Below the pieces are notes generated by a model that saw only the letters and a program-made list of their open reading frames with translations, searched no databases and had not been told where the DNA came from. Shown in pieces: positions 7,765 through 16,333 of a stretch of DNA of 45,395 nucleotides; position 1 is the first letter of the stretch; each line of letters starts with the position of its first letter. The position numbers and the translations under genes are program-made. The DNA comes from an uncultured Collinsella sp. (GTDB lineage Bacteria > Actinomycetota > Coriobacteriia > Coriobacteriales > Coriobacteriaceae): the NCBI GenBank assembly GCA_900543515.1, contig UQRW01000009.1:1-45395 (forward strand). The letters are read 5' to 3'.

Positions 7765-9177
7765 ATGACCAAGAACCGCACCGAGGTCGCGGACATCGAC
7801 CGCAGCCTCTACGACTTCACCTATGGCGAGGAGGGATTCGAGCGCCTCGACGCCGGCATCACGCCCGACATCGTGCGCGAGATTAGCGCCAAAAAGGACG
7901 AGCCGCAGTGGATGCTCGACCTGCGCTTAAAGTCCCTCGAGATCTTCAACCGTTTTCCCGACCCGACGTGGGGCCCCTCCATCGAGGGCCTGGACATGGA
8001 CAACATCGTCACCTACGTCAAGCCCAACACCGAACAAAAGCACGACTGGGAGTCGGTGCCCGACGACATCAAGAATACCTTTGAGCGCCTGGGCATCCCC
8101 GAGGCCGAGCGCAGCTACCTGGCGGGCGTCGGCGCGCAGTACGACTCCGAGCTCGTCTACCACAACATGCAGGACACGGCGTCCAAGATGGGCATCGTCT
8201 ACTCCGGTATTGAGGAAGCCCTGCATGACCCGCAGTGGGAGCCGCTCATCCACGAGAAGTTTATGACGCTCATCCCGCCCACCGACCACAAGTTTGCGGC
8301 CCTGCACGGCGCCGTGTGGTCGGGCGGCTCGTTTGTCTACGTGCCCAAGGGCACCAAGCTCGATTTTCCGCTGCAGAGCTACTTCCGCCTCAACGCCAAG
8401 GGCGCCGGCCAGTTTGAGCACACGCTCATCATCGTCGAGGACGACGCCGACCTGCACTTTATCGAGGGTTGCTCCGCGCCCAAGTACAACGTAGCCAACC
8501 TCCACGCCGGCGCCGTCGAGCTCTTTGTGGGCAAACGCGCACACCTGCGCTACTCGACCATCGAGAACTGGTCCAAGAACATGTACAACCTCAACACCAA
8601 GCGTGCGCGCGTGGACGAGGACGGCGACATCGAGTGGATCAGTGGCTCCTTCGGCAGCCACGTGGGCTACCTCTATCCCATGAGCGTGCTCAACGGCCGC
8701 CGCGCCCGTTCCAGCTTTACCGGCATCACCTTTGCCGGCGCCGGTCAAAACCTCGACACCGGCTGCAAGGTCGTGCTCAACGCACCCGATACCTCGGCAA
8801 CCGTCGAGACCAAGGGCATCTCTAAGAGCGGCGGCATCCAGACGTTCCGCAGCTCTATTGTGGCGACGCCCAAGGCCGAGGGCTCCAAGGCAACCGTGAG
8901 CTGCCAGTCGCTGATGCTCGACGACCAGAGCCGCTCCGACACTATTCCGGCCATGGACATCCGCGCCAAGAACGTCGATATCGGCCACGAGGCCACCATC
9001 GGACGTATCGGCGACGACAAGGTGTTCTACCTGATGAGCCGCGGCATCTCGGAGGAAGAGGCCCGCACCATGATCGTCAACGGCTTTGCCAACCCGGTCT
9101 CCAAGGAGCTGCCGCTGGAGTACGCCGTCGAGATGAACAACCTGATCAAGCTCGAGATGGAAGGAGCGATCGGATAA
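7765..9177 (+). CDS. sufB: Fe-S cluster assembly scaffold protein SufB
   Basis: 470 residues, normal length for SufB, a beta-helix protein that with SufD and SufC forms the scaffold on which clusters are built. Typical blocks are visible: SGGSFVYVPKG, GCSAPKYNVANLHAGAVELF with the conserved Cys, NWSKNMYNLNTKRA, and the C-terminal GHEATIGRIGDDKVFYLMSR. The start ATG 7765 follows GGGGCGAC. The stop overlaps the sufD start by one base (TAATG), indicating coupled translation of the two scaffold partners. Confidence 0.95.
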   Translation: MTKNRTEVADIDRSLYDFTYGEEGFERLDAGITPDIVREISAKKDEPQWMLDLRLKSLEIFNRFPDPTWGPSIEGLDMDNIVTYVKPNTEQKHDWESVPDDIKNTFERLGIPEAERSYLAGVGAQYDSELVYHNMQDTASKMGIVYSGIEEALHDPQWEPLIHEKFMTLIPPTDHKFAALHGAVWSGGSFVYVPKGTKLDFPLQSYFRLNAKGAGQFEHTLIIVEDDADLHFIEGCSAPKYNVANLHAGAVELFVGKRAHLRYSTIENWSKNMYNLNTKRARVDEDGDIEWISGSFGSHVGYLYPMSVLNGRRARSSFTGITFAGAGQNLDTGCKVVLNAPDTSATVETKGISKSGGIQTFRSSIVATPKAEGSKATVSCQSLMLDDQSRSDTIPAMDIRAKNVDIGHEATIGRIGDDKVFYLMSRGISEEEARTMIVNGFANPVSKELPLEYAVEMNNLIKLEMEGAIG

Positions 9178-10448
9178 TGAAACAGACCACCAACACCGCT
9201 GCTACCACCCTTGAGCAGGTCAACGCGATGCCGGCAGCCACTTGGGGTTGGCTCAAGATGAACCAGACCAAGCTCGAGCTCTCTGACGAGCTTGCCCCCG
9301 CTCCCGCCGAGACCATTGAGGTTGAGGGCTTGGACGAGCAGTTTGCTGGCGTGGCAGACGCGTTCGACGCCGCCATGGACGCCATGGCCGAGCGCTTCCC
9401 CGAGCGCCGCGCCTCCGCGCCCGGCGATGCCGCCGACCGCGCCCGCATCACGCCCGAGACCGAGCTCGACGTGCCCGCCACCTCCGTCTACCAGGCCGGT
9501 GCCATTAAGCTGGAGGAGGAGCTCTCCCCCGCTGAGGCCTTCGAGACTGGCATGGGCGAGGCTGCCTACACCTACCTGGCCGACCACGCCACCAAGCGCG
9601 TCGTCATCGATGTGCCCGCATACAAGCACGCCACGGTTACCGTACGTGTGAGCGGTGTCGATGCCGCCGCGGCCATCGCCGCCATCGACGTCGTCGCCCG
9701 TCCTCAGTCGACGCTCGATCTGCTTATTGCCCTGGACTCCCCCGTTGCCGGCGAGGGCGTCGTGGGATCCGTGCTGCGCGTGTGCGCCCACGAGTACGCC
9801 ACCGTCAACGTGGCCTGCACGCAGACGCTCGACGATAGCTGGATCGCACTCGACGACACCGGCCTGTTCCTGGACGAGGGCGCGCGCGTCAACGTGCAGC
9901 ACACCGTCCTGGGCGCTGGCGCCAGCGCCACCGGCCTTGCCGGCGACCTGCTAGGCGATACCGCCAAGGTCACCATCGATACTGACTACCTGGGCGCCCG
10001 AGAGCAGGTGCGCGACTTTAACTACGAGCTGCGCCACCGCGGTCGCAAGACCGAGTGCGAGATCGACGCCAACGGCGTGCTGACCGGCACGTCCAAGAAG
10101 GTCTACCGTGGCACCATCGACCTCGCGCACGGCTGCAAGGGTGCCGTCGGCACCGAACGCGAGACGGTGCTCTTGGCCAACAAGGGCGTCGACAACAAGA
10201 CCGTCCCCGTCATCCTCTGCGACGAGGACGACGTCGCCGGCAACCACGGCGCCACCATCGGCCACGTCCGCGACGAGCAGCTGTTCTATCTCGCCTGCCG
10301 CGGCCTTGACCAAAACGCCGCCGAGGACCTGTTCATCCGTGCCAAGCTGGAGGACGCTGCGCTTTCCGCGACCGACGAGCGCACCCGCGCCGCCGTCGTC
10401 CGCTTGGGCAACAACCTGATCGACAATTTCGAGGAGGAGCTCGCATGA
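9177..10448 (+). CDS. sufD: Fe-S cluster assembly protein SufD
   Basis: 423 residues. Paralogue of SufB that completes the SufBCD scaffold. The N-terminal part is divergent, as usual for SufD; the C-terminal beta-helix is clear, with HRGRKTECEIDANGVL, KKVYRGTIDLAHGCKGAVG and GNHGATIGHVRDEQLFYLACR, the last containing the conserved His. Gene order C-B-D with one-base and four-base overlaps (to sufB and sufS) shows a tight operon. A start further downstream seems unlikely because the overlap codon is the first ATG of the frame. Confidence 0.93.
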   Translation: MKQTTNTAATTLEQVNAMPAATWGWLKMNQTKLELSDELAPAPAETIEVEGLDEQFAGVADAFDAAMDAMAERFPERRASAPGDAADRARITPETELDVPATSVYQAGAIKLEEELSPAEAFETGMGEAAYTYLADHATKRVVIDVPAYKHATVTVRVSGVDAAAAIAAIDVVARPQSTLDLLIALDSPVAGEGVVGSVLRVCAHEYATVNVACTQTLDDSWIALDDTGLFLDEGARVNVQHTVLGAGASATGLAGDLLGDTAKVTIDTDYLGAREQVRDFNYELRHRGRKTECEIDANGVLTGTSKKVYRGTIDLAHGCKGAVGTERETVLLANKGVDNKTVPVILCDEDDVAGNHGATIGHVRDEQLFYLACRGLDQNAAEDLFIRAKLEDAALSATDERTRAAVVRLGNNLIDNFEEELA

Positions 10449-11770
10449 TCGACACCGAGCACGTTAAATGCGACACCTGTACCGCACCGGAGCCTATGGA
10501 GCTCGACGCCAGCGACGAGGCCTCACGCGGCTGGCCTACCGTCGACATCGAGACCAATCCCTACAAGGCGCAGTTCCCGCTGTTCCAGCAGCACCCCGAG
10601 ATCGCCTTCCTCGATAGCGCCGCCACCGCGCAGCGCCCTGCCTGCGTGCTCGACGCCGAGCGCGACTTCTACCAGCGCATGAACGCCAACCCCCTGCGCG
10701 GCCTGTACTCGCTGTCCGTCGAGGCCACCGAGGCCATCGCGAAGGTGCGCCAGCAGATTGCCAACCTCATCGGCGCCCCCCGGGCCAACGAGGTCGTCTT
10801 CACCCGCAACACGAGCGAGTCGCTCAACCTGGTCGCCAAGAGCTTTGCGCCAACGGTGCTCGAGCCCGGTGACGAGGTCGTCATTACCATCATGGAGCAC
10901 CACTCCAACCTGATTCCGTGGCAGCAGGTCTGCCGCGAGACCGGCGCCAAGCTCGTCTACCTCTACCCCACCAAGACCGGCCAGCTCACCACCGAGGAAG
11001 TTCTTGCCAAGGTTGGTCCCAAGACCAAGATCCTGGCCGTGGGCCAGGTCTCCAACGTGCTGGGCGTCGAGAACCCGGTCAAGAACCTCGGCAAACTCGT
11101 GCACAAGTACGGCGGCTACCTGGTCGTCGACGGTGCGCAGTCGCTGCCGCACATGCCGGTCGATGTGGCCGACCTGGGAGCCGACTTCTTTGCCTTTAGC
11201 GCACACAAGGCCATGGGCCCTATGGGCATCGGCGTGCTGTGGGGCAAGATGGACCTGCTCAACGCCATGCCGCCCATGCTCACCGGCGGCGAAATGATCG
11301 ACTCTGTCACCGAGCAGGACGCCGTCTGGGCGCCCGTCCCCGAGAAGTTCGAGGCCGGCACGCAGGACGCCGCCGGAATCTTCGCCACGGGTGCGGCACT
11401 CGACTACCTGGTCAACACCGTGGGTTACGAGAACATCCAGGCCCGCGAGCAGGCACTCGTCCACTACCTGATGGGCGAACTCATGCAGCTCGACTTTGTC
11501 CAGATCATCGGCTCCATCTATTGGGACAACCACCACGGCGTTGTGAGCTTTAACGTCAAGGGCATCCACCCGCACGACGTCGCGAGCATCATGGACATGG
11601 ACGGCGTCTGCATCCGCGCCGGCCACCACTGCGCGCAGCCGCTGCTTACCTGGCTGGGCGTCGAGAACCTTGCCTGCTGCCGCGCCAGCGTGGCCTTCTA
11701 CAACGACAAGGCCGACATCGACAAGTTCATCGCCGGCCTGCATCACGTTTGGAGCACGTTCAATGGGTAA
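10445..11770 (+). CDS. sufS: Cysteine desulfurase SufS (group II)
   Basis: 441 residues. A PLP enzyme that takes sulfur from L-cysteine and hands it to SufU. The PLP Lys is K255 in SAHKAMGPMG and the persulfide Cys is C396 in RAGHHCAQP; EHHSN supplies the His that stacks on PLP. The ATG overlaps the sufD stop (ATGA). Compared with about 405 residues in typical SufS, there is an N-terminal extension of roughly 30 residues containing KCDTC (C9, C12). An internal start at M19 would remove this, but the overlap favours the long form. Partner SufU is encoded immediately downstream with an 8-nt overlap. Confidence 0.95.
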   Translation: MIDTEHVKCDTCTAPEPMELDASDEASRGWPTVDIETNPYKAQFPLFQQHPEIAFLDSAATAQRPACVLDAERDFYQRMNANPLRGLYSLSVEATEAIAKVRQQIANLIGAPRANEVVFTRNTSESLNLVAKSFAPTVLEPGDEVVITIMEHHSNLIPWQQVCRETGAKLVYLYPTKTGQLTTEEVLAKVGPKTKILAVGQVSNVLGVENPVKNLGKLVHKYGGYLVVDGAQSLPHMPVDVADLGADFFAFSAHKAMGPMGIGVLWGKMDLLNAMPPMLTGGEMIDSVTEQDAVWAPVPEKFEAGTQDAAGIFATGAALDYLVNTVGYENIQAREQALVHYLMGELMQLDFVQIIGSIYWDNHHGVVSFNVKGIHPHDVASIMDMDGVCIRAGHHCAQPLLTWLGVENLACCRASVAFYNDKADIDKFIAGLHHVWSTFNG

Positions 11771-12197
11771 TCTGTACACCTCCACCACATTTATGGAGCA
11801 CAACTCGCACCCCGACTATAAGTACGAGATGGATGCTCCCACGCACGAGCACGACGGCATCAACCCCAGCTGCGGCGACGAGCTCACCCTGCAGCTGCGC
11901 GTCGAGAACGGCGTGATCGAGGAGGCCTCCTTTACCGGCCACGGCTGCGCCATCAGTCAGGCCAGTGCCGACATCATGGCCGACCTCATCACCGGCGAGA
12001 CCGTCGAGGAAGCTCACCGCCTGGCAGAGCTCTTCCTCGCCATGATCCGCGGCGAGCAGCTCTCCGAGGAGGACCTGGAAGACCTGGACGAAGCCGCCCA
12101 GCTCCAGGACATCTCGCACATGCCCGCCCGCGTCAAGTGCGCCGAGCTCGCCTGGCGCACCCTCGACGGCATGCTCGAGGGGCAAACAAACCAGTAG
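11763..12197 (+). CDS. sufU: SufU-type sulfur-transfer protein
   Basis: 144 residues of IscU/NifU-N fold. The zinc/sulfur ligands expected in SufU are present: C37 and D39 in NPSCGDE, C62 in GHGCAISQ and C126 in RVKCAELAW, and the SufU-specific insert between C62 and C126 is there. In Gram-positives SufU exchanges its zinc ligand to accept sulfur from SufS rather than acting as a scaffold. The frame is open upstream, but ATG 11763 overlaps the sufS stop and starts with the family-like MGNLYTSTTFMEHN. Last gene of the operon; a strong terminator follows 32 nt later. Confidence 0.93.
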   Translation: MGNLYTSTTFMEHNSHPDYKYEMDAPTHEHDGINPSCGDELTLQLRVENGVIEEASFTGHGCAISQASADIMADLITGETVEEAHRLAELFLAMIRGEQLSEEDLEDLDEAAQLQDISHMPARVKCAELAWRTLDGMLEGQTNQ

Positions 12198-12229
12198 TTT
12201 ATGCCCCGAATCCAAGGTTTTTGATTGCC

Positions 12230-12259
12230 GAGCCGCCCGATACGGGCGGCTCTGTTTTT
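12230..12259 (+). terminator. Intrinsic terminator of the suf operon
   Basis: A 10-bp perfect GC stem, GAGCCGCCCG (12230-12239) with CGGGCGGCTC (12243-12252), has a 3-nt loop and is followed by TGTTTTT. Confidence 0.92.
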
Positions 12260-12858
12260 ACCTAATGAGCGCGAACGCACAAAGTCCGCGCGTCCGGCGC
12301 CCCGTCTGACATTTGCCACACAGCCAGACGCGAGCACGGGCGTTTTCCACAGCACCAAAGGCCTGCGGCAGGGCCCCGGGCCCGCCAAGCAATGCGCCAA
12401 GCCCCGTTCTGCGAAGCTCCGACTCGCTTCGCGCCTGCCGCAGACGGGTCCCATAGGGAGCGGCGTGCATATTTGCGAGTATTCAGCACGCCAAGCTGTG
12501 TGTATACGCATCGAAAGCGTTAATCAACGTCTTTAGGCGCATATATATTGTGTTTTAGAACAAGCATCGCGGTCTCAGGGATCACATACATGCGCTTCGG
12601 AGGCGCATCGGAAGGCATAAATAGCTTCGGAACCTGTATGTTGCAAGATTGCGGCAGTGCCGACAGCACCACGATGCTGAAAACTCCGTTTTTTGCACGG
12701 CGCAGACGGGGGTAGGCACGGGCAAACCCGGACTGAGCTGTTATTTTATGCAAGATGACGATTGTTCTATGCATATTAAGAAGTGCAGTTACCGTACCAA
12801 GCTTTTAGAACAATGGTTGTGGCATATGGGCGACCCCAGCTGCGGTGCACAGGCAGTC
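12260..12858. other. Intergenic region of about 600 bp without a convincing gene
   Basis: GC-rich at 12270-12480, then AT-rich around 12540. Several frames of 60-103 codons exist but lack ribosome sites. The least unlikely is 12520-12774 on the minus strand (84 codons; it contains KRMYVIPETAMLVLKHNIYA), with no Shine-Dalgarno before its ATG. It may be decayed coding DNA next to the transposase-like gene. I see no RNA gene that I can name. Confidence 0.4.
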
Positions 12859-13671
12859 CTACGCCACGTTTCGGCCAGTCTGCACCGCCGTTCGTGCACA
12901 GGCACGCACGATACGAGAAACGGTACTTTTGCCAATCCCCGTATATCGCTCAATCTGACGCACCGTAAAACCGGCATCGTGCAATCCAAGAATGACGATG
13001 TTGCGCTGCGCCGACGGCGCGGCTTTAACCCCGTGGAGCGGAACCCCGAGGCTCTTCGCCATCTTGTCGGCAAAGGCGTGGCGTTCCCACTCTGTCTCTT
13101 TCATATCGCACAGCGCCGGCTCGCTACCGTCGGGCGTCGAAAGCGAATAGGCAATAAAGCCCTCGGCAGAACCAAAAAGTTCAAGCACGCAAGAAGGATC
13201 AGAAAATCCCCTCGCGGCATCTGCCGCATCACTGTCGTAAGCGCGCAGATGCTCCGCAAAGCTGCTCCAGGGGTAACGCTCGATTAGGCTCATGCCCGCC
13301 TCCTGCGGATCGGCGTGAACGGAGCGAATAGCCTCCATCACCTGCCAGTCGGTATCGAGCGAGCGCCGGTCAAAACGGTTCTGGAACAGATGCCCTGTGC
13401 GCCCCGTGCGTTTATTGAACCGCCGCGCGTACGTCAAAAGCAGCCGGTGCATCGCCGCGCTCATCGCGTCCTCGTAATCTGCAAGCACCAGACGCACGTG
13501 ATTGCCCATAAGGCACCAGGCGATAACCGTCACGCCCGCCTTGCGGCAGCACTCACGCATCAGCTCCAAGAACTCCCACCGGTCTTCATCGCCCTCAAAG
13601 ATGAGCTGCTTGCCCGTACCGCGGGCACAGACATGGTAAAAGCCGGTAACCGTTCTCCAAACGCGTTGCAT
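12859..13671 (-). CDS. RAYT-like (REP-associated, IS200/Y1) transposase with lost catalytic residues
   Basis: 270 residues. The N-terminal Y1/IS200-like fold is recognisable from GFYHVCARGTGKQLIF and AWCLMGNHVRLVL, plus TGHLFQNRFDRR, as in REP-associated tyrosine transposases. The HUH motif should read NHVH but is NHVR (second His is R60). The usual RYIHxNP, holding the catalytic Tyr, reads IRSVHADP (Ser at 117). Both changes suggest loss of nicking. The C-terminus carries a helix-turn-helix, FTVRQIERYTGIGKSTVSR, so DNA binding may persist. I chose ATG 13671 (AAGGGAG five nt upstream) over the longer frame. No terminal repeats flank it, so it behaves as a fixed gene. Confidence 0.8.
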   Translation of the reverse strand: MQRVWRTVTGFYHVCARGTGKQLIFEGDEDRWEFLELMRECCRKAGVTVIAWCLMGNHVRLVLADYEDAMSAAMHRLLLTYARRFNKRTGRTGHLFQNRFDRRSLDTDWQVMEAIRSVHADPQEAGMSLIERYPWSSFAEHLRAYDSDAADAARGFSDPSCVLELFGSAEGFIAYSLSTPDGSEPALCDMKETEWERHAFADKMAKSLGVPLHGVKAAPSAQRNIVILGLHDAGFTVRQIERYTGIGKSTVSRIVRACARTAVQTGRNVA

Positions 13672-14074
13672 GGCGCTCCCTTCGCCGGGATCTGCTTGCC
13701 ATCCAATACAGCACGATTGAAGCGTGCCATCAAAACATTCACGCAAAACAATACACTCGCGCGGCCAAAGGCAGTAATCAGGCGGCGAACGGCATCGTTG
13801 CAACAGGTCAACCCCCGCAATGCTTACAAGAGCTGACCAATAGCTTGCCCAAGACGGACCCCCTCTACGGAAGTTCACGACCACAGAACATAGAGTTAAA
13901 CCGTTTCAATTAAAACTTCAGGACTTCTCGATGCGAAAACTGAGCCGTTCGCCGAATATTCCGTGCATTTCGCGGTATTATAGGGGCTGCATGTCATGTC
14001 CCTTTCGAAGGGTCGCCCGGCAATCGCCAGCCACGACCCCCAAACGGGACGCCAACACGATAGAGAGGAGAGGC
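13672..14074. other. Divergent intergenic region ahead of the NifU-like gene
   Basis: About 400 bp separate the RAYT start from the NifU-like start. TATTAT near 13976 is a possible -10 on the plus strand; I find no good -35. GAGAGGAG at 14063-14070 is the ribosome site of the next gene. No supportable gene lies here, although the frame of the next gene is open back to 13931. Confidence 0.4.
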
Positions 14075-14809
14075 ATGCAGTACTCACAGGAAGTGGAGAA
14101 CATGTGCCCCGTTGCCAAGGGTGCATACCACGGCCCCGCACCCATCCCCGAGGAGGGCAAGTGGGTCCAGGCTAAGGAGATTTCCGACATCTCCGGTCTT
14201 ACGCACGGTGTGGGTTGGTGCGCACCTCAGCAGGGCGCCTGCAAGCTCACGCTGAACGTCAAGGACGGCATCATCGAGGAGGCCCTCGTTGAGACCATCG
14301 GCTGCTCGGGCATGACCCACTCTGCCGCCATGGCTTCCGAGATCCTTCCCGGTAAGACCATCCTCGAGGCCCTCAACACCGACCTCGTCTGCGACGCCAT
14401 CAACGTTGCTATGCGCGAGATTTTCCTGCAGATCGTTTACGGCCGCAGCCAGACCGCGTTCTCCGAGGGCGGCCTGCCCGTGGGCGCCTCCCTCGACGAC
14501 CTCGGCAAGGGCCTTCGCTCCCAGGTCGGCACCATGTTCGGCACCAAGGCCAAGGGCGCTCGTTACCTCGAGCTCGCCCAGGGCTACGTCACCCGCATGG
14601 CTCTCAACGACAAGAACGAGATCATCGCGTTCGAGTTCCTGAACCTCGGTAAGTTCACCGACGCCGTCAAGGCCGGCAAGACCCCCGAGGAGGCCATCGC
14701 TGGCGCTATGGGCCACTATGGTCAGTGGGAGAACGCTGCCAAGTACATCGACCCGCGCACCGACGAGGAGACTCACTCCGTCGCCAGCGTGTTCCCGGTT
14801 CACGAGTAG
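14075..14809 (+). CDS. NifU/IscU-like iron-sulfur scaffold protein paired with GGGtGRT protein
   Basis: 244 residues, with an IscU-like domain at about 45-125: WCAPQQGACKLTLNVKDG (C49, C56), then EALVETIGCSGMTHSAAMAS (C77) and DLVCDAI (C106). The order of C49, C77 and C106 parallels the three cluster ligands of NifU/IscU. The rest (to residue 244) is specific to this subfamily, with GRSQTAFSEGGLPVGASLDD. I chose ATG 14075 after GAGAGGAG. The GGGtGRT gene follows after 18 nt with its own AGGGAGG site, so the two form an operon. It probably binds an Fe-S cluster or iron and serves the partner; the true role is unknown to me. Confidence 0.8.
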   Translation: MQYSQEVENMCPVAKGAYHGPAPIPEEGKWVQAKEISDISGLTHGVGWCAPQQGACKLTLNVKDGIIEEALVETIGCSGMTHSAAMASEILPGKTILEALNTDLVCDAINVAMREIFLQIVYGRSQTAFSEGGLPVGASLDDLGKGLRSQVGTMFGTKAKGARYLELAQGYVTRMALNDKNEIIAFEFLNLGKFTDAVKAGKTPEEAIAGAMGHYGQWENAAKYIDPRTDEETHSVASVFPVHE

Positions 14810-14827
14810 AAAGGGAGGGAAATAACT

Positions 14828-15832
14828 ATGACTGTTACGTTCGAAGGTTACGAGCGCCGCGCTGACAAGATCAACAAGTGCCTCGCCGACAACGGCATCG
14901 CCTCCCTCGAGGAAGCTCTGCAGATCTGCACCGACAAGGGCTTCAACCCGCGTGAGATCGTCAACAACACCCAGTCCATCGCCTTCCAGAACGCTGAGTG
15001 GGCATACACCCTCGGCTGCGCTCTCGCTGTCAAGCGTGGCGCCAAGTCCGCTTCTGAGGCTGCTGCCATCATCGGCGAGGGCATCCAGGCCTTCACCGTT
15101 CCCGGCTCCGTCGCTGAGGACCGCAAGGTCGGTCTGGGCCACGGCAACCTGGGCGCTATGCTGCTCTCCGACGACACCGAGTGCTTCGCCTTCCTGGCCG
15201 GCCACGAGTCCTTCGCTGCCGCTGAGGGCGCTATCGGCCTGGCTCTGAACGCCAACAAGGCTCGTAAGAAGCCGCTGCGCGTTATCCTTAACGGTCTGGG
15301 CAAGGACGCTGCTCAGATCATCGCCCGCATCAACGGCTTCACCTACGTAAAGACCCAGTTCGACTACTTCACGGGCGAGCTCAAGGTCGTCGAGACCATC
15401 CCCTACTCCGATGGTCCCCGCGCCGCCGTCAACTGCTACGGCGCCGACGACGTCCGCGAGGGCGTTGCCATCATGTGGCACGAGAACGTCGACATCTCGA
15501 TCACCGGTAACTCCACCAACCCCACGCGCTTCCAGCACCCCGTCGCTGGCACCTACAAGAAGGAGCGCCTCGAGGCTGGCAAGAAGTACTTCTCCGTCGC
15601 TTCTGGTGGCGGCACTGGCCGTACCCTGCACCCGGACAACATGGGCGCCGGCCCTGCCTCTTACGGCATGACCGACACCATGGGCCGTATGCACTCCGAC
15701 GCCCAGTTCGCCGGTTCCTCCTCCGTGCCTGCGCACGTCGACATGATGGGTCTCATCGGCATGGGAAACAACCCCATGGTCGGTGCCACCGTCGCCTGCG
15801 CTGTCGCCGTCGAGGAGGCCCTCAAGGCCTAA
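14828..15832 (+). CDS. GGGtGRT protein, conserved family of unknown function
   Basis: 334 residues, named for its invariant ASGGGTGRTLHPDNMGAGPA (259-278), a Gly-rich loop that could hold a phosphate or nucleotide. Other notable blocks are KVGLGHGNLGAMLL (100-113), FLAGHESFAAAEGAIGLAL and MWHENVDISITGNSTNP. There is no signal peptide or membrane segment. The family is found beside a NifU-like scaffold in many anaerobes, as here (18-nt gap). Codon use is that of a highly expressed gene (many GCT, GGT and AAG choices), and an intrinsic terminator follows. The activity is not established as far as I know; a metal-dependent enzyme fed by the scaffold is my inference. Confidence 0.82.
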   Translation: MTVTFEGYERRADKINKCLADNGIASLEEALQICTDKGFNPREIVNNTQSIAFQNAEWAYTLGCALAVKRGAKSASEAAAIIGEGIQAFTVPGSVAEDRKVGLGHGNLGAMLLSDDTECFAFLAGHESFAAAEGAIGLALNANKARKKPLRVILNGLGKDAAQIIARINGFTYVKTQFDYFTGELKVVETIPYSDGPRAAVNCYGADDVREGVAIMWHENVDISITGNSTNPTRFQHPVAGTYKKERLEAGKKYFSVASGGGTGRTLHPDNMGAGPASYGMTDTMGRMHSDAQFAGSSSVPAHVDMMGLIGMGNNPMVGATVACAVAVEEALKA

Positions 15833-15867
15833 TCGCGCTTGCGCGATGCTCATATAGTTGAGCTTTG

Positions 15868-15901
15868 GAGCCGCTATCCACCCGGGTAGCGGCTCTTTTT
15901 T
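15868..15901 (+). terminator. Intrinsic terminator after the GGGtGRT gene
   Basis: GAGCCGCTA (15868-15876) pairs with TAGCGGCTC (15887-15895); the stem extends inward by a GU and two GC pairs, with an ACCC loop, and is followed by TTTTTT. Confidence 0.9.
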
Positions 15902-16333
15902 GTCCCAAAGCTGTCAATCGGTTTGGGTCGCGCCACGAAAACGGCTCATCTACTACGTTTGGCCCGCATGGCTCGACCATAGCCAGGTTTTGGGAAAATC
16001 AATAATCCGTCTACCTGCGGGTTTGATTTTGTGATTCTCGGTATGGTTGGGGGTGACCGCCCAAACGTAGTAGATAGGCCCATTTCGTGGCGAGCGAATC
16101 GACCCGAGGCACAGGGTAGCTAAAAGAACCCCGTCCCAAATTAACTACTCTGCCATGAAAATCCAAAACGATTCGATATATCAGTTGAGATGAGCTCCGA
16201 GGTGGAGTGAGACGGATTGCCAAAATACCCCTAACGTCCACCTGCCATATTTGCCCTTTACCGATTTGCCGGGTCTTTGCGGCCCCATTGCCGATCACCC
16301 GTGCGACAATGCGCCGGACGAGAAAGGAGTCCG
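15902..16333. other. Intergenic region between the GGGtGRT terminator and the FAD gene
   Basis: About 430 bp, mostly occupied by palindromic element A (15931-16092). The remainder (16093-16333) shows no gene; AGAAAGGAG at 16321-16329 is the ribosome site of the next gene. Confidence 0.5.
15931..16092. repeat. Structured palindromic element, copy A
   Basis: Left arm 15931-15962 and right arm 16061-16092 are complementary at 28 of 32 positions and share the core TACTACG/CGTAGTA. Between them, at 16011-16020, is CTACCTGCGG inside its own hairpin: AAAATCA...TGATTTT outside and AATCCG/CGGGTT inside, with loop TCTACCTG. A second copy with identical spacing is at 25918-26072 in the opposite orientation. 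It is either a MITE-like repeat or a structured RNA; no ORF lies within. Confidence 0.7.

Noticed and set aside
10523..11803. 426-codon minus-strand frame antisense to sufS
   Set aside because: Shadow of sufS, whose PLP and Cys sites are clear.
12520..12774. 84-codon minus-strand frame in the suf-RAYT gap
   Set aside because: Some protein-like stretches, but no ribosome site, no recognisable family and an atypical base composition; kept only as a possible remnant.
14084..15853. 589-codon minus-strand frame antisense to the NifU-like and GGGtGRT genes
   Set aside because: GC-rich third positions keep the antisense frame open. Its translation is Val/Gly/Asp/Ala-biased without domains, and the sense genes have clear family motifs and ribosome sites.
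15931..16092. CRISPR-like or simple direct repeat
   Set aside because: Only one inverted pair per locus, no spacers and no cas genes; the spacing match is with an inverted copy 10 kb away.
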